A stretch of 64,000 nt of DNA from Penelope pileata (taxonomy: Eukaryota; Chordata; Aves; Galliformes; Cracidae), in assembly GCA_013396635.1 (NCBI GenBank), contig WBMW01003926.1, positions 1,134,965 through 1,198,964 on the forward strand. The letters run 5' to 3'. Under the pieces are notes generated by a model. It saw nothing but the letters and a program-made list of their open reading frames with translations, was not told the origin of the DNA and did not search any database. Position numbers and translations under genes: made by a program. Positions 47,986 to 59,930 of the stretch are shown one piece after another. Positions within the stretch are counted from its first letter, which is position 1; each line of letters starts with the position of its first letter.

Positions 47986-48659
47986 ATTTTCAGAGCCCAA
48001 TTCGTTACGCCTTGGTCATGATTATTCACGGTACTTAGCATTAGATACATTCATGCATTCAGCATACTGCTCATGTTGAATAAAGTGGCTGCTGGTGGTC
48101 CTTTGTACTTCTGGTATCAGAGTTGTAGGATCGTAAGTCAGGGACACAGAAGGTGATCAGCATACAAACAGTGAGCCCCAGGAAGCATCCAGTTAAGGGA
48201 AGCCCCACCTAGGAACTGCCCCATTTTCCCAGGCAGCATTACAAGGCCTCGATGCTGGGACCATCCAGTCCCTCCTTCATCACACAATTCCCAGCCCCAG
48301 CCCCAGCAGAGAAAGGAATCTCACAGACAATAACCACGCTAATAGAAGAACAGGAATTGTTCATACACATTTCTCTCATTTACAAAACAAGGCAGTGGTC
48401 CAAGGGCAAAACAACGTGGAAACACAAATAAAGGTCTCTATCCCAGTGTTCACGTACAAGGGGGTCACATCAAGAGCAGCTTTATGCTGATATTCCTTTC
48501 ACAGTCTGGTGGGTTGATACAAGGAAAGGCTTGGCCCTTCAGTCTTGCAGTAAGACTTCCTCATTCTCCCTGAGGGGATGGGTCTGTGTGCAGTTTGTGA
48601 GACAGTCAGGAGAGGCACAGTGCTGAGACCATTGAGCAAACCTGTACCCAGGCTTCTGT

Positions 48660-48950
48660 CAGTGACTACCAAGGACGTGAGATAAAATTGTTCTAGCTGA
48701 GTCTTAAAAACCTCAAGGAATGAAGATTTCCCTCATTCCCTACTCCACCAGTAACCTGTTCCAGTGCTGCATTTCCCTCTTAGGAAAGAAGTTTTCCCTG
48801 ATGTCCAACTTGAACCTCCCAAATTGTGATCTTTAGTATCACCTTTCACCAGCAAGAAGAGTTCAATCCCACCATCTCTGTAGCTGCCCTTCAAGCAGTC
48901 ATACTACACCTCTTCTTAGCTTCCTCTTTGCTTGGCTGCAGCCCAGAATG
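48660..48950 (-). repeat. Old CR1 3' region (reverse orientation)
   Basis: CTGTTCCAGTGCTGCATTTC, AGGAAAGAAGTTTTCCCTGA, TGTCCAACTTGAACCTCCCA and the ACACCTCTTCTTAGCTTCCT segment follow the order of reverse-complement CR1. The 3' tail itself is no longer recognisable. Confidence 0.82.
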
Positions 48951-50728
48951 AAGCAGGATCCCTTTCCAGGGCCCAGCACAGAAGGTCCTGCCTCCCTCAG
49001 GGTCCTGGCCAAGCACCAGCACAACCATCCTGGAGCTCCCATCCCAGCTGCAAGCTGCAGTTTCCCTTCCATGCAGGCTGAGGGAGGGAGGGTTATCGAT
49101 CTCTGACACGGACTGGAGACACTGCCAGAGCCAGCATCAACAGGGACCAAAGGAAAATCCACATCAGTGCTTTCTTTGATAGCAGAAGGGCAGACGGTCT
49201 CTCATGTGTGACTTCAGAGCATATTTGTTCTGTGGGATCTTTCAGACTCCAGCACACAGGCAGAGCAATGGAGGGGCACAGAGGAGGTTCCCAAGACCAC
49301 AAACAAGCAGAGACACCATCCTCTTGACCACCAAAAAGCTAAAAAGGACCCAAAAAGCTGCAGTCTCCATATACGATTACATTCTGGGAAACATAACAAG
49401 AGGCACCCAGGCAGGGAGGGAGTTTAGACCGGGTCCAGCCAGGGAACAGGCTGAGCTGAGGTAGTTAACCTCTGACAGACAGTCTGTAATATACCTGACA
49501 CAGAAAACAAACCAGGTGGTGCCACTGCTCGGGAAGTAGAGGCACAGCGGGGGGACTGGGGCTGGAGGAGGGGGAGAGGGGGAAAACATGAGCAGGGGAG
49601 AAGGGAGAGGGCAGGAGTCGTTAACCCCTGATAGCGAGTATAAAGTATTTTACTCCCCATCTCATTCATTAGGCCGCGTCAACTCCAGAAGGACTACATC
49701 CATTCCCGCACATAAATCTAGCAAGTTTCTCTTTTAAAAAGGCCAGACACTGTCTTTGCCATGGCAATCCAGCTGTCTGGCTGGCTGCCTGTCCTGCAAA
49801 CAGGCCCGCCAAGGCTCAGCTCACTGAGCTGAGGGCAGCACTCTCCCAGGGGCTCTCCGAACCCTCTGCTTCATGCTGCAGTCCTGGGGAAGCCACATGT
49901 CCCCAGGCTCCACTGCGTAAGCAAACACTCATTCCTAGGAGCATTCCTGAGCACCTTTTGGGTGAGTAACCTCACGGATCACCCAGGCTCAGGGCTCCAG
50001 TGAGGTCCTCCCAGGCACCCAAGCACTGGAGATGCAAAGCAGGATGAAACAGAGCTCTGATCCTCTCTGCACAGCCACATCCTGAGCGACCCTAAGGAAC
50101 AAATCACCTTTATAACCCATGTTTAAAGCAGGGTGCAATGCTCAGAGAAGGAGATTACGCTGAATGGCTTGTATCTGCTGCTGGGCTGGAGCTAATAACG
50201 TTGTCTCTGGGCTTGCAGCTCGAGGGGCTCACAATGACGGACACAGAGGGCCCCATCCTGTCCCATTTTTAAAACCTGCTCCAATGAAAGCTTTGGAAAA
50301 TGTAGGAAACAGTTCTGTCCTCAAGCTGTAATCTGAATTTAGATTGAAAAGCTAATGACTCCAATAAAAGAACCAAGGCACAAGATCTAGCTATTTTTAA
50401 TACATCTGTCTGTGGTTAAGCAGCATTGTTTTCCTTTGTGAGAACTTAGTAACATCAGGGAAGTTGGACAGCCTTCCTCGAGCTGAGGTATTACAGGGCA
50501 TCTTGTATACTTTGGCATTGTGTGGCTTTCCAGGACATCATTTTAACACTTCACAAATCAGACTTTATGGGCATTCTTCTATCATAAATCCATTGCAAAG
50601 CAAACACAAAAATTCCACGTTACATGCAGCCAGGTAAACTGCGCAGAAGATCACCATCAGGCAGAGGATTTCTAAACACATGAACCATAAAGCATTTGTG
50701 GTGTTTTACGATGGCAACTTTTCTTCTA
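48951..50728. other. Gene-free stretch
   Basis: Mixed-composition intergenic DNA with a purine-rich G/A run at about 49545-49615. No gene is recognised. Confidence 0.5.
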
Positions 50729-50790
50729 GGGCCTGATCCAGTCTTCTTTGAAGTCAAACGGAGTCTTTCCATTGACATCAGAGGGTGTGG
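50729..50790. repeat. Copy of an old palindromic sauropsid repeat
   Basis: GGGCCTGATCCAGTCTTCTT, TGAAGTCAAACGGAGTCTTT and CCATTGACATCAGAGG follow in order the unit I know as GGGCCTGATCC...CCATTGAAGTCAATGGGAG...TTCCATTGACTTCAATGGG. It is the clearest copy in the window. Confidence 0.6.
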
Positions 50791-50859
50791 GATTTGTCTC
50801 ACGGCAACTTATACCAATGAGAACAATATTTTGCTCTGAAGTCATTACTTTCTGCCACG

Positions 50860-51330
50860 GATGTTTTGCAAACAGCCTGTCACCTGACAATACAGCCTCA
50901 AGGTCCTGACAGTCCCTGTGTTTTCATTATTTAAAAATGAGACTTGGGAACGGGCTCAGCTGTTTAGGGAAGGTAATATTTTTCTTAAGCACGCCTACTA
51001 TAAAGTAAATTAGCAAAATCTTCTTCGAGCTGTAACTAAAACATAAGGGCACAGCTGCCCCGGAGGAGTACAAGGGCTCCCAATGTAAACTCCACTGATA
51101 TCATCACCATCAGAAGGTCATAAAATTGATTGATTATAAATACAGTCCTCATTTGTTTACAGCTCGCATTTTTGGGTCCTGGGTAATTAGCACATTAGCA
51201 ATCTCTCAAAGTGAGCGCTTACAGGTGCCGCTCAGGACAGCCAAAGCCAAAAAGCTGCACTGGGGGAGCCCAATTCTGAAACAACCGCAGCACACGGAGG
51301 GGAGAAATGTCAGTTATGTAAGTGTTTAGC
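50860..51330. promoter_or_regulatory. Candidate conserved non-coding element (long block)
   Basis: A repeat-free block with AAAGTAAATTAGCAAAATC, AATTGATTGATTATAAATAC, CATTTGTTTACAGCTCGC (FOX-like GTTTAC) and GGTAATTAGCACATTAGC (paired homeodomain cores). It is about 45 kb upstream of the BMP4 ATG. Function is inferred. Confidence 0.4.
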
Positions 51331-51679
51331 TACTTGATCACACCTACCCAGGAGCCAAGGGCGTAAGAGGGCATTAAGATGACCTGTTAATTTCCTTCAG
51401 TGCTAAGGTAGCATCCAAAAAATGAGAGACATGTCAGCAATGTGAGGGAGATATCCTCTGCGTGAAGCCCGCGGCTGCGCAACTCTTTTAAGATTCTTTT
51501 CCCTCCACACAAGCCAACAAAGGAAGATAAAGATCACCCTATTTGTGGTAACTGGTACTTAGTTCCTTTGAGTTACACTTAAAATAAACTCTCCTTTGGT
51601 TCTCCTGAGGTTGCAGCACTACCGAGCTGTACGCCAGCCACCTTCACCCGGCCGCCTTGGCTCCAAGTTCAAGACTGCT
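51331..51679. other. Gene-free spacer
   Basis: Nothing nameable is seen. It separates two candidate conserved blocks and may itself be partly conserved. Confidence 0.4.
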
Positions 51680-51850
51680 CTGCACACAGGACATTAAACT
51701 TTAAAGTCACGTTTTATTTGTACAGCTGGATGCATCAGGTTTGTGCTCATTGTCTAATTAGCCAACTAAACCACTTTTGAAAGGGTTTTAATGCTTTACC
51801 CCCAGTGAGATCTCTGTAGAAAGTGTGTGTTGAAATGCTAATGGAGACAA
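51680..51850. promoter_or_regulatory. Candidate conserved non-coding element
   Basis: Contains ACTTTAAAGTCACGTTTTAT, CATTGTCTAATTAGCCAACT (palindromic CTAATTAG homeodomain site) and GAAATGCTAATGG. It is repeat-free. Function is inferred. Confidence 0.35.
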
Positions 51851-52089
51851 AGAATTCCTTTTTGTAGGAATTTACAGTATTTTGGATACATCTCGTGGGC
51901 CAAACCTTCACCTGCTATGGCTGTGATGGAGTGAGCTGGGCTGCTCCCAATTAGAGATGTGTAAGGGCTCCTGCAATGTAAGAGGATAATGGAGAAGCTG
52001 CTCACTAATGTTCCCATTTTAAAGTGGTTTAAAAAGCCACAGCCAACTTCCAAACGTTTGTCATCTTCCACAAAAGTTTGTTAGGAATT

Positions 52090-52600
52090 CCTCCTATAGT
52101 CACAGCGAGATGCACCAGCCCCTTAGCTATTAAAGTACTAATGTATGCCCCGGCATTTACGTAATTTTACAGACCACTTCTTTCAAAACACTTCTGCTGG
52201 CATTCCTTGCTGCAGAAGTCATTTAGAAATCTCATACCAACATTTTTTTCACCCATGAAACACGAGGGGCAAGTGAGCAGAAAGTGCAGTCATTGGCATA
52301 CCCTGAGTGGCTGCTAATATCTGTTCATTAGAAAAGAGACCTTCACAGGCTTTACATTTCGGTGGGTTATGTTAACAGTGTTCTTAAACAAAAACATTTT
52401 GGAATAGAACTGTCTTTTCTTATGTATTTGTATAAGCCATAGGAAAAAACATCTCAAGAAGGGCCTCTGAACACTACAACACTGGCAATAAATAACACTA
52501 ATAACCCTTAATTACCTGCCTTAGTTAATTCCTCCTTCCAAGTGCCATGAATGCTAAATGATAGCAAATTAGCTTCAAAAACATGAGTAGAAAGTTGCCT
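52090..52600. promoter_or_regulatory. Candidate conserved non-coding element (dense TAAT cluster)
   Basis: The sub-block at 52485-52585 has a remarkable run of homeodomain-like cores: CAATAAATAACACTAATAAC, CCCTTAATTACCTGCC, TTAGTTAATTCC, ATGCTAAATGATAGC and AAATTAGC. The left part holds TTTACGTAATTTTAC and GCTAATATCTGTTCATTAG. No repeat is seen. It is about 46 kb upstream of the ATG. Confidence 0.42.
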
Positions 52601-54129
52601 AGCGCTGAAGGATGGGTTTTGCCATTCTGACAGGAGAGGAACCTCTTCACCAAGACTCCTCTCCAACCCAACAGAACCCACAGGTCACCTGCTGACTTGT
52701 CAGACCCTCACACCTGCACACACCCAGTGACTCATCTTCAATGCAAGGCAATGGCATCCTGGTTGCTTTACTCCTCAGGCTTGTTTCGTTCAGATGAGAG
52801 AATTCTCCTTACACAACCACTTTGCTAAGAACTACCTCTACACCTGTCAGCACGTACAGCAGCTAACTCCTGAGCCTGGCTCCTTTCAAATCTGCTCTGA
52901 GTTCAAGCAGGCACAAGTTCCACATAATGTTTACCCAAAGACAAATACGACGTGTTAAAAAGCAACAAAATTCTGCATCACCAAACAGGTGCAGAATATT
53001 ACAGCAATGCTCACTCGGTCTGAAGTATCGACTGTTCCACAGTGCTCTCTCTTTGGGCGTGATGCCTCCTTATGCAACTGTCTCATGACCAAACCAGAGA
53101 AGACAAGATCAAGCAAATGATTCACTTTCAAACATTTGAAATTGCTGGGATTTTTACACTCCAGCCAGTTGCACTGCTAAGCCAAGAAGCACAACTTCAG
53201 TGGAAAATCTTATGTGCTTGATCAGATGGCGTTCCTGCGACCGTGACGATCCAGCAACGTGAGCACAGCAATGCTTGTAGCTGGAGGTGACACTCCTCGT
53301 TGAACCAACTGATAAACAGGAGGGCAAAAATTGTCGAGACGAAGAGATCTGTTCCTAAAGTTGTCTATACCCTCTTGCTGCATCATTGGTGCTAACGTTC
53401 CCCCTCCTTACACATTTTGCTTCACATTTGATCTCTGCTAGCACTAAGACAAATAGGAGATAAGAGACGAAAAAAACTTATCTTTGCAAAAAACAGATCG
53501 TATCTGCAATTTATCCCAGAAATCTTCCCGACTATCCTGAAATGTTTTGCTACCATTCCCCCTCATTTGTTTTTTTCACGCTGCTGTCTCGCTGCACTTT
53601 TGAGGCTGGATGATCACTTAATGTAAATTGTCACCTCCCCACTGATGTCAATGAGTCGAGTTGGTTTATAGCAGTTAAGGATCTAGTTCCTGACAGCTAG
53701 ACTTTGGCAAAGAAAGAGCTGAACTGTGTTTTGCAAACAAGCAATCCAGTGAATTTCATTCTTTTTCTCTGTTCATGAACCAACATTAGTTTGGTAAGAG
53801 ATATTTGTTATTCAAGTACTTGTTGGACAGCCTGGATCAACAACAGCTCATTCCAGAAACAGTTCATTTCAATTTCTTGCTGCTCATGGGGTGAGAACTG
53901 TCACCTAAATCAGATAGAGCTGATTCTAATCTTTGAGGGGATGAGTAAGCCTTTTAAAAATAGGAGAACAAAGGCTGATGAAGAACAAATACTCTTGGTT
54001 CACATGTAAATACAAGTACACATACAAAGAACAACCATTTCCCAAACTAGCATGCAAATAAAAATCTGTCCAGGAGTACACAGACGGAGTTACCAAGGAC
54101 CTCAACAGGCTCAGTCTGGAAAGTCCAGC
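52601..54129. other. Gene-free stretch
   Basis: No gene or clear repeat. CCACTGATGTCAATGAGTCG near 53639 may be another degenerate CCATTGACTTCAATGG relic. Confidence 0.45.
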
Positions 54130-54480
54130 TGCAATAAAAATTATCAGAGGTTGAAGGGATTGTTACAACCACTCTGATTCAACTTCTGTCCCAGAGGCAG
54201 TGGGATTCCAGCCTCTAGTTCCTGCATTTACCCAACTAAATTGTGGCTGAATTAGAGCATCCTCCCTGCAAGGCTGTTAAGGCTTTCAGTGAGGAAGCAT
54301 TCAGGCATCTCTTTGTAAAATGCAGCAAAGTTCAATTTTTCAGTGTTCATATTTGTTAAAGTTTTCCTGCTCAGAATTGTTAATCCTGAAGTTCCCAACT
54401 ATCAAGTTCATGTTATTTCTTCTGCTGCTGGATTAAAATCCCTGCTGATATCTTTTTCTGACAGGCAGACTGGAATTAAG
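54130..54480 (-). repeat. Possible very old CR1 3' region (reverse orientation)
   Basis: TTATCAGAGGTTGAAGGGAT, then an ordered set of weak matches (CAAGGCTGTTAAGG, TTTTCCTGCTCAGAATTG) that resemble a decayed reverse-complement CR1. The similarity is faint. Confidence 0.3.
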
Positions 54481-56839
54481 TTCACTCTTTGCTTCCTCTT
54501 TTAGTGTTTGTAATGACCATCTCGTAATATTTCACCCACACCTATTTTTAAATTTTGGATGATTGAGAAAATTAGCAAATAAATCAGAAAAATATATCAA
54601 ATAGAGGTCCAACTTCCTATGAACTTCTTAGGGACCATCAGGATGGAAACAATGTCCCTAAAATGTGCAGTGTTCTGTGCAGGATGTTCTTACATTTTTT
54701 CAAGTATGTGGGCACAGGCAGAAAAACAAGGGATTTTACAGTGCTCTGCCACATTTACTGCCTTATTAAAATGGCACTTCAGATCCTGCAGCCTCCTTTA
54801 CTACTCTGCATTGCTTTTCTGCTTACACCACTCTCAGGACAGTCTCTTTGGCTTGAGTATCTGAATGGTGAGCCAAACCAAACTGCTTTCAGAACATTTT
54901 ATGAAAATGTTAATATTGCTTTGTTACATTACCAGGCAGATGTGAAGCCTTTCCCTCTTGAATTTCGACATCATGCTGTTGGTGTGTCAGTGCATATGGG
55001 CACATAGAACCTTATGGCCTTCCTCATAAGACTGCACTGTTAGAGTGATGTTATTGCAAACAAGAGTTTCTACATGCCATCGCTGCAATTCTCACCTCAT
55101 CAAGAGCCAAATGAAGGAACAAGGAAAAATTCTAAAAGAAGAAACTTGAAGTGTGCTGGAATTAATTTCACTGAAATAAATATTTTTGTAAAATCAGCTG
55201 TACAAGCTGAGCTGTTACTACATCGTTCAGGAATGAAGAAACACTTCTCCAAGCTGCAGATCATTTCTGTGGATTTTTCTGAACTGACTGTGACAATACA
55301 ACTTCGCCACACTTTCTTTTTGAAGGTAAGGTGTAACATGAAGAACTTGTTTTATAGCCTGAGTCAGATGTAAAAGCTTCTGAGCGCTAGGTTAATTCCA
55401 AATTGGAAATCAGAGTTTCAAAAATGGCTTATCAGATACAAAAACTAAATTTTATCTCCAGATAGCCACAGAATGCTCCAAGTGCCCTTTGAATTCCATG
55501 GCAGGTATCTCCCTTAAGCTACCAGAAATCCATATGGCTAAGATACCTTCTCACCAGTACGTCTGCTCCTGAAGAAGATGCTTCAGCTGGTATGAATCAA
55601 CTTATCTGCACCGATAGCAAAGGGCCACGTCTATTTCTAGCACTGGAAAATCTGTCCTGCACAGATTCAGGATGGCAGTGGTGTGTAGAACACAGATTTC
55701 AAGAAGCCATCTGGGAATTCCCCACTGTGCCCCTCAGCCACGAGGGTTGCCCTCTCTTGGCTTAATTTAGCCAGTTGTGGTCCCTGGAGAGGACATCCTT
55801 CTAAATATATTAGTGACTCACCCCCAGTCATAACGTACCATTGTAGAGAAAATGTGTTGTTTATATTCCGGGAAGCCAAAAAAATTTTGCCAAGTGCTTC
55901 CTTTGGTAACATCTTATACATTTTCATGTCACAGCTGCTGCCAAGCCATGGCCCTAATGTCTCCATAATGATGTATGGCTAGCTAAGAACATTCAACTCA
56001 CCAGTGTGCCCTTGAACTGTGCAAAGGAGTTGCTGCCTCATGGTCCTTTCTGCAGCCAGACCTGTCCTCTGCAGTCTTTCCCACATGGTCCCTCAGCTGG
56101 CCACATGCTGCAGTGTACATCGAGATTCGATAAACACATTCCAGACGTGGCAGAAGCTCTGCAGAGGAGAAAGTTCAGAAAAACCTAGAGGCTAAGGCAA
56201 TTGTCATTCTCAAACATGCTTTTTCCTACACTTTGGGTTTTTTTTAATAGAAATGAAAATAATGAATGTCTTCAAGACAAAGAAGAAAGAAATGGTATTT
56301 TCAAGGACATACATTATCACAAACTTGCAGGAGAATGAAATAAACAAAACCTGTGTTGCTATAGAAGCGAGAGCACCCTATCCTGTTTGTGGGAAAGGCA
56401 AACACCGCTGTTCCCTGGTCCCTCCTGTCCCAGGGAGGCTGCTCACAGTTGCTCCATACACATGAGATGAGTGCAGACAGGCACCTGCACTGGCACAGAA
56501 ACCAGAAAAAAGAGCGTCATCTTCAAGAATTGTGAAAAGGAAGAGATTTTTAATGGATCTGCACTGCTACAGTTTTCTAGTGAGCCTGCCTTCATGGAAT
56601 GTCACGTCATCATCAGTGCTAATTGCTAGCATAATGCATCTTCTTTCTGAAGGGTGCACATTCATATTTCCCTGGGCCTGTGACTGTTTGGCACTTCAGT
56701 ATTGTCACCATACGCCGTCTTTAAAATCTCAAAGTGAATCATCCAGGTTAGGTTCACAGCCCAGAGAAAATGGCTTTGTTCCTCAAATTGCCCACTAGAA
56801 CGCTCAGCATCAGCATCAAGACTTTCCCTATGCCAGACC
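54481..56839. other. Gene-free stretch
   Basis: AT-rich intergenic DNA. The overlapping open frames at 54.6-55.4 kb encode no recognisable domain. Confidence 0.5.
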
Positions 56840-57130
56840 CCGGGGGCCCTTAATAGGCCTTAATGGCCCTGCCCAGCCTCCTCCATTCTGTCCAGGGCCA
56901 CAGCCCCCAGGCCCCAGGCCACTGGGTCCAGCCTGAGCTGAGCCCATGGGCTGAAAGTCACCTGCAGTGCTCGTTGTTCCATTGCACCAAGCACCAAGGC
57001 AGCCAGGAACCTCACAGCAAGGTGCAGGAAGGTGCTGGAAGGCCAGAAGACAGAGCTCCCATGGCAGCTCAGCTCGTCCCACCTTAGAGGGCTCTCGTTC
57101 ACCCTCTGAACTTGGGAGAAAAGCTCTCGT
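56840..57130. other. Isolated GC-rich segment of unknown nature
   Basis: An abrupt GC-rich island within AT-rich DNA, with CCTTAATAGGCCTTAATGGC at the left, repeated CCCAGGCCCCAGGCC, and two similar AGGTGCAGGAAGGTGC units. It has open frames on both strands, but these follow from base composition. It could be an unrecognised interspersed repeat. Confidence 0.35.
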
Positions 57131-57246
57131 GGAGCCTTTGGGCCAAGACATTTTCCAGGTAGTATTCTTCATGTAGGTGAAGAAACAGCTCTATTCCTAG
57201 ACTTTCTAGGCTTCTTGACTTACTTTGAGCTAAAACACATCACAAA

Positions 57247-57303
57247 GTCACAGAATCAGAAGGGTTGAAAGGGATCTCTGGGGATCATTTAGTCCAGTGT
57301 CAA
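57247..57303 (-). repeat. CR1 3' stub abutting a second CR1
   Basis: TCACAGAATCAGAAGGGTTG then GATCTCTGGGGATCATTTAG is a CR1 3' end truncated exactly where the next element's tail begins. Confidence 0.88.
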
Positions 57304-57500
57304 ATCATAGAATCACAGAGCCACAGGATGGGTTGGGTTGGAAGGGATCTCAAAGACCGTCTGGATCCAACCCCTGCCATGAGCAGTGACACCTCCCAGC
57401 AGCTCAGGCTGCCCAAAGACCCATCCAGCCTGGCCTTGAGCACCTCCAGGGATGGGACAACCACAGCTCTGGGCAGCTTGGGCCAGGGTCTCACCTCCTA
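57304..57500 (-). repeat. CR1 3' fragment
   Basis: AATCATAGAATCACAGAGCC tail, GGTTGGGTTGGAAGGGATCT, CCATCCAGCCTGGCCTTGAG and ACCTCCAGGGATGGGACAAC in reverse-complement CR1 order. It is in the same orientation as the stub before it, which is consistent with one element having inserted into the other. Confidence 0.96.
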
Positions 57501-57849
57501 TGAGTAATGTAGGATGTGGAGTTATATCTCCCAGGAACGCCTTCTACAGCTCCTCTAACTTTCTCCAGAAAGTGCTCTGCTCATAGAAAACCATACATGA
57601 GAAACTGCTTCTTGGAACAATCCTGTTTTGATAACTTATCAATGCAATCAAAACTACAGAAAAATCAGCACAGACAGTTTCCCAGACGTGCACAAGCACT
57701 CTTCACAATTTGCTTTGACGTTAGGCTCATGTTTCTCAGAAGTAATCATCGGTATTTCAGTTTTCTATTTCGCATTGCCCAGTTTGGGGTCAGACTTTCA
57801 AAGAACAAAGGGCTTCCTGAAAATCAGTTCCTGACATTATTGGCTGGCT
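57501..57849. other. Gene-free spacer
   Basis: No gene or repeat is recognised. Confidence 0.5.
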
Positions 57850-58560
57850 GTTAATTGGGGATGCAGGTGCCTCCATGAAGCATCTCATTTAAACGTTTTC
57901 GCTTACCCACTCTGAGCTATTGACTTCCTCCTTGCTAATCAGCTGCATAGCAGAGCTAACATGTTAATTGCCCAGTAGTTTCCAAAATGAAAATAAAACC
58001 TAGGAAATGATTTTCTGGCAAGTGCAATGCAAGTATGCCCGCTACCGATGCGGGCAAGATTTATCTTATTTTTTTGGTGGGCAGGATGAGTTCTGATAGA
58101 GCAATTCCTATAAAGATCGCGTTGGCATTTAAGTGACATTTTGGCAAAACACCATGGAAACATTTGGTCACATCCTCTCAACCCTTAATTTCTTCCTTAA
58201 ATGTGCTTTTTAGTATGTCACAGTTGTTAAATTTGTAACAATAATTCCCTTGAGACTAAACAACAGCGCTTGGTATGTGAAAAATGAACAATACATTTGC
58301 ACCAGTAAACCAAGAGGAAATTTTAAATAAACGTTTAATTGAGTACAAATAGTCTGAATGCTACTTTTATGAAATTTGACCAGGCTGATTTTAGCAGCAG
58401 GATGTCTTACATAAACTCAACCGAAACTTATGCTGTCATGCACTTTTTCAGTTGTGACATAACTATCCAGATTCACTTCTGATGGCTTTATTGCTTTTAG
58501 TCAAACACTGCCTTACTGAAAGGCAACAAAGTACTGAAATTAATTTTTAAAACTTTCATT
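57850..58560. promoter_or_regulatory. Candidate conserved non-coding element (long block)
   Basis: About 0.7 kb of repeat-free AT-rich DNA with TGCTAATCAGCTGC, ACATGTTAATTGCCC, AACAATAATTCCCTTGAG (SOX-like), ATAAACGTTTAATTGAG and a GC-rich 7-bp hairpin at 58036-58056. Several CpGs are retained. Function is inferred. Confidence 0.42.
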
Positions 58561-59369
58561 TTTTTAAAATGACCAGCAAAATCCTAGAAACAAATCTTAC
58601 AGTGTATTGGCACTCTCAGCCCTTTTTGATGGGAGGGAAGAGTTGAGATTTGTATACAAAAAGACTCGTATAAATTCCTGCTAAATCTAGTATGGAATTT
58701 GACTGCACAAACATTGGGTAAATCAATGCCCTAGGAGCAAGGGGCTGCTCTGGGCAGGGAGAACACAGAGCTGGTGTGTTCCCTGGTAGAACTGCCCTCA
58801 TGTGCTCTAGAATCAAAGCTTCTGTTCTTGCTGCCCAAACTTTGCTTGTGTAGGACTAACGCTGCATTATATAAATCTTCAGGACAAGAAATTAACAACT
58901 TATTTTACACGTGCAAAGCATTGAGGACATTTCTAGGCCCTGTGTAAATGCTAAAACTACTGTTAACCTGTGTGTTTCTTAGCCAATACAGACAGCTTTC
59001 AGCACATCTGCATCTCCCACCAGGGCTCAGGGTGCAGCCCTCCTCATTTTAATAGGATTTGTCCTTCAAAACAGAGCACTCAGTGTGTGCTATGGTGGCA
59101 ACAGGACCATTCAGAATAGGAACTGATCCATTTGCTTTTTCCTTTAAAAATAAAATCAACCTATTTTGGATTCTGCTTGCTGGGGCAGACATCCCATAGT
59201 GCTTTTAGCCTTGAGCATTTACTCAGACCTCCTCTTGGCTTCAGTACGAGTGCAAACAGCACAATTTAACAGATACGTCAGTGCACTGGGATTCAGAAGT
59301 CCAGCCATCAGCTCTGCTGCTAACCATTGCCACCTGCTTTACCTCTCAGCGCTCTTGCTCCTCTCCCAC
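58561..59369. other. Gene-free stretch
   Basis: No gene or repeat is recognised. Confidence 0.5.
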
Positions 59370-59500
59370 TCTGTGTCTGCCCTGTCTGCTTGAACTGCAA
59401 GCTCCTTAATGCAAATACCATCTTCCTCTACAAGTTTTCAGTGCCCAGCACCGGAGCCTTGACGTCTTTAGGGACTATCAAACACAGAAAATAAGAACAC
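59370..59500 (+). repeat. Possible old SINE or L2-type tail
   Basis: TTGAACTGCAAGCTCCTTAA followed by a CCATCTTCCTCT run and CAGTGCCCAGCACCGGAG resembles the TGTAAGCTCCTTGAGGGCAG...AGTGCCTAGCAC tail of old vertebrate SINE/L2 elements. The match is weak. Confidence 0.35.
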
Positions 59501-59930
59501 AGAGACAGTCCTTCCTTCTTGGCTTTGTTAAGAAGTAGGGGTATTTCAGCCATGATGCATTAGCCTTGTGCTCTCCACTTCTGTTATCTCTAATTAGTTG
59601 CCTGCTAAAGTTATTCCCTTCTGAACAGCATAAGCCTTCTCCATCTTCTTAACCCATTGCTCTGTACTATTTATCAAAGCTACATTCAGAGAAATGTTAG
59701 TACAGTTGCAAATTCAATCACTCCATGCTTAGAAAATGCACAGATCAAGATGGCCCATGCCTTAAGTCTTTGGAGTGCTGGCAATGATGTACATGTCTTA
59801 TTTCTTTGCTCAACCCATTTTTTTCTCCACTGGCCTTAGGCACTCTCTGTTGTGGACAGCAGAAGTGGCAGAGGTGGTGAGGAGCTCGGTTACAGTGGGG
59901 TGGTGGGTCCCTGGCTGCAGCCTGGAGAGA

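Noticed and set aside
56828..57172. 114-codon minus-strand open frame in the GC island
   Set aside because: Glycine/proline-rich translation from base composition. No domain, and a competing frame on the other strand.
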